A stretch of 20,290 nucleotides of DNA from Pseudomonadota bacterium. Lineage in GTDB: Bacteria > Myxococcota_A > Polyangia > Polyangiales > Polyangiaceae. The stretch is taken from NCBI GenBank assembly GCA_023418705.1, contig JAEZYZ010000330.1, positions 1-20,290 on the forward strand, written 5' to 3'. A model generated the notes under the pieces. It was given only the letters and a program-made list of their open reading frames with translations. It was not told the DNA's origin and did not search any database. Below, piece by piece: positions 18,499-20,290 of the stretch (position 1 is the stretch's first letter; every line of letters starts with the position of its first letter). The translations under genes were made by a program, and so were the position numbers.

Positions 18499-18935
18499 TG
18501 GGAGCGAGCAGCGAGCCGCCCTGGCAAGCGTTCGGTGCCGAGTTCTTTCGAGCGATCCCTCTCGCGTCGGTCGCCGTCTTTGGAGTCAACAACTTCGTCC
18601 TGAAGACGCACTGGCCAGGTTGGATCAGCGGCAAGCTGTCCGATGTCACAGCCTGCTTCTTTATGCCACTTTTCATTTCCGCATGCCTGGACGCGCTCAG
18701 CCTGCGCCGCTTGCGGTTACGGGTTCGGCTGGGGGCTGGCGCGCTGATCACCACGCTCCTGCTGGCGGTGATGAAGCTCAGCGTGGACGGTTCTCGGGCC
18801 ATCACGGCGACCCTGAATCAGATCAACGCAAACCTCGGGTTGCCCCTCACGTCGAACGTTCCCGACCCGACGGATCTGGTGGCGCTGCCCTTGGCAGCCG
18901 TCGCCGTGTTGTTCGGTCTGCGTCAGGGGAGGTGA
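18498..18935 (+). CDS. Integral membrane protein of unknown function
   Basis: A 145-residue protein with four hydrophobic segments at about residues 19-36, 50-67, 78-96 and 126-142. The conserved-looking loop NNFVLKTHWPGWISGKLSDV, followed by FFMPLF, resembles a family of small membrane proteins seen in Myxococcota and related bacteria; no function is known to me. It overlaps the upstream gene by one base (TGATG) and is the last gene of the operon, so it may anchor or export one of the secreted products, which is speculation. Confidence 0.7.
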   Translation: MGASSEPPWQAFGAEFFRAIPLASVAVFGVNNFVLKTHWPGWISGKLSDVTACFFMPLFISACLDALSLRRLRLRVRLGAGALITTLLLAVMKLSVDGSRAITATLNQINANLGLPLTSNVPDPTDLVALPLAAVAVLFGLRQGR

Positions 18936-18949
18936 CCTCGGATCGGCGC

Positions 18950-19016
18950 TCTAGAGCACCGAACCGTTCTCCAGAGCGGGAAACCCTCTCGTCTGCTCAC
19001 AGCTCGGTGCTCTAGA
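18950..19016. terminator. 13-bp inverted repeat between convergent genes (candidate bidirectional terminator)
   Basis: TCTAGAGCACCGA (18950-18962) and TCGGTGCTCTAGA (19004-19016) are perfect complements with 41 nt between. Each arm includes the GCTCTAGA core, and the left one extends to the palindrome GCTCTAGAGC (18948-18957). The pair sits between the ends of the membrane-protein gene and the xylanase gene. No T-run follows, so a terminator role is likely from position but not certain; a protein site is the alternative. Confidence 0.5.
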
Positions 19017-19030
19017 TGGTCTCATCTTCC

Positions 19031-19065
19031 GCGACAAAACGGCTTGCTTCGCGAACGTTTGTCGC
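19031..19065 (-). terminator. Candidate terminator hairpin after the xylanase gene
   Basis: GCGACAAA (19031-19038) pairs with TTTGTCGC (19058-19065), extendable by CG pairs with one bulged base. It begins 1 nt beyond the xylanase stop codon (19067-19069, minus strand). There is no U-rich tail, so it may stabilise the mRNA end rather than stop transcription. Confidence 0.45.
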
Positions 19066-19066
19066 T

Positions 19067-20290
19067 CTAGCGTCCCAACAGCGCGTCCAAAACCCTCTGG
19101 TAGGTCTGCTTCTTCTGATATTGGTCGTTGAAGAGCAGAGACTGAGAGCTTTGCCCGTTGCAGAGGGCCCCGTTCCACGAATTGAGCCACGATCTGCCGT
19201 CGTTGATGCCCCAGAAGGTGATGCCGACGCACTTGGGCAGCTGGAAGCAGGCCTCGACGATGTCGTGGTAGTAGGTGAGCTGCTCCGCTTCGGTCACCTG
19301 CCCGCCACAACGGTTGATGTCCATTTCGGAGATCAACACTTCCAAGCCCAGATCGGAGAAGCGCTTCAGGTTTGCCGCGACGTCCGCACCGCCGGCCTCG
19401 TTGTTTGGGGGTCCGATGTGCATTTGAAACCCGACGCCGTCGATCGGTACTCCGCGTTCGACCATGCCTTTGATCATTTCGTAAACGAAGTCCGCCTTTT
19501 CGTTGAGCGCGTCGATGCTGTAGTCGTTGTAATAGAGCTTGGCGTTCGGATCTTGTTCCCTCGCGATTTGAAACGAGAGATCCAGGAAGTTTACGCCCAA
19601 AGCGTTGAAGAACACCGAGGGTCTCATGCGTGGATTACCGACGCCGGTGTCGCTGTCGGTGATGACGGCTTCGTTCACCACGTCCCAGGTGTCGATCCGA
19701 TCCTTGAAGTGACCCATCACGTTCTCGATGTGTCTGCGGATGGCTTGCTCGACTTGGGCCGCTCCGCTCAAGGAGTTCATCCAGCCTGGCAGTTGGTTGT
19801 GCCACACGAGCGTGTGCCCCTTCACCTTCATGCCGTTCTGTGTCGCCCAGTTCACGATGTTGTCGGCGGCACCCCAGCTAAACTGTCCTGGGTTGGGCTC
19901 CAGCGCGTCCCACTTCATCTCGTTCTCGGCCGTCACGTAGTTGTGCTCGGCTGCGGCGACGTTCTTGTAGCCCTGGTCGTTGAGGCCGGAGCCAGAAATG
20001 GCCGCCCCGATGAGGATGGGGGGCTGCGCGTTGGCGCCGGCCTCCTTCAAGGTGCTCGCCGTTGCGGCCGGAATTCTGACGCTGCTGCCGCCAGGACCGC
20101 CGGCTGCGCCTGCGCTGCCGCCGGTCGCGCTCGTACCCCCCGTGGCGCCGCCCGTGCCGGGCGCAAAGCCACCGGTGCCTGCCGTGGCGCCGCCCGTGCC
20201 GGTCGCAATGCCGCCCGTGCCGGTCGCGGCGCCGCCCCTGCCGGTCGTCCCGCCCCCGCCCGCTCCCCCACCCGCATCGTCCATGCTGTG
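19067..20290 (-). CDS. GH10 endo-1,4-beta-xylanase (N-terminus probably outside window)
   Basis: This enzyme cuts internal beta-1,4 bonds of xylan. Numbering from the in-frame ATG at 20284, the catalytic domain (~93-405) has GHTLVWHNQLPGWM, the acid/base Glu205 in WDVVNEA, the nucleophile Glu320 in LISEMDIN, and the closing GITFWGINDGRSW: all landmarks of glycoside hydrolase family 10. Residues ~5-70 are a repetitive Gly/Thr/Ala linker, typical of exported myxobacterial lipoproteins. No signal peptide lies after the ATG at 20284, and the frame stays open to the window edge, so the real start is probably further right. The last codons overlap no other gene; convergent with the exported-protein operon. 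Confidence 0.94.
   Translation of the reverse strand, partial: HSMDDAGGGAGGGGTTGRGGAATGTGGIATGTGGATAGTGGFAPGTGGATGGTSATGGSAGAAGGPGGSSVRIPAATASTLKEAGANAQPPILIGAAISGSGLNDQGYKNVAAAEHNYVTAENEMKWDALEPNPGQFSWGAADNIVNWATQNGMKVKGHTLVWHNQLPGWMNSLSGAAQVEQAIRRHIENVMGHFKDRIDTWDVVNEAVITDSDTGVGNPRMRPSVFFNALGVNFLDLSFQIAREQDPNAKLYYNDYSIDALNEKADFVYEMIKGMVERGVPIDGVGFQMHIGPPNNEAGGADVAANLKRFSDLGLEVLISEMDINRCGGQVTEAEQLTYYHDIVEACFQLPKCVGITFWGINDGRSWLNSWNGALCNGQSSQSLLFNDQYQKKQTYQRVLDALLGR
20105..20275 (-). repeat. Low-complexity Gly/Thr/Ala linker repeats in the xylanase gene
   Basis: Imperfect tandem units encoding GTGG-like blocks (ATGTGG, TAGTGG, APGTGG) occupy the start of the visible xylanase frame. They form a flexible linker between a probable lipid anchor and the catalytic domain. 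Such GC-rich repeats vary in length by slippage. Confidence 0.75.

Overview
High-G+C DNA (mostly about 65-75% by eye) with secreted lipoproteins, Cys-rich exported proteins, RCC1-type repeats and a Gly/Thr-rich xylanase linker. This style fits Myxococcota, probably a Polyangiales-like soil or cellulolytic bacterium. That assignment is inference from gene style; no rRNA or marker gene is present.

Left part (1-12146, minus strand): an anti-phage BREX locus, best read as type 6. In transcription order it has brxE (11577-12146), brxA (10768-11577), brxB (10133-10771), brxC (6510-10136) and the adenine methyltransferase pglX (3027 to beyond position 1). The brxE/brxA junction is TGATG, and the brxA/brxB and brxB/brxC junctions are GTGA, so these four genes look translationally coupled. 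The remaining type 6 genes (pglZ, brxD, brxHI) would lie left of the window.

The operon is interrupted between brxC and pglX by about 3.4 kb of cargo. Next to pglX, and in the same direction, is a small RCC1-repeat lipoprotein gene with an apparent frameshift (3171-3709). Then, opposite to BREX, come a coupled XRE-HTH/ImmA-type metallopeptidase plus PIN-like protein pair (3920-5544), a truncated mazF scar (5605-5721), and a phd-vapC toxin-antitoxin pair (5767-6437) preceded by a clear inverted-repeat operator. Two sets of direct repeats tie the cargo to the brxC 3' end: a ~75-bp intergenic repeat (3815-3889 and 6431-6504) and a 44-bp copy of the end of brxC (5564-5607 and 6505-6548). They suggest two toxin-antitoxin-like modules were stacked at one site by duplication or recombination.

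Middle (12147-12648): a divergent intergenic region between BREX and the next operon, with a good sigma70-like promoter for the rightward genes.

Right part (12649-18935, plus strand): five tightly spaced genes, apparently one operon for the cell surface. They are a 1346-aa exported zinc-dependent phospholipase C-like protein with a Cys-rich middle and two C-terminal sandwich-like modules, two small exported proteins of unknown function, a Cys-rich probable lipoprotein, and a four-helix membrane protein. A convergent intergenic region with strong inverted repeats (18936-19066) separates them from a GH10 endo-1,4-beta-xylanase gene on the minus strand (19067 to the right edge) whose N-terminus is probably outside the window.

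The most interesting part is the brxC-pglX interval: a BREX operon that has accumulated counter-oriented toxin-antitoxin-like modules, including an XRE-metallopeptidase/PIN pair that fits no textbook toxin-antitoxin type.
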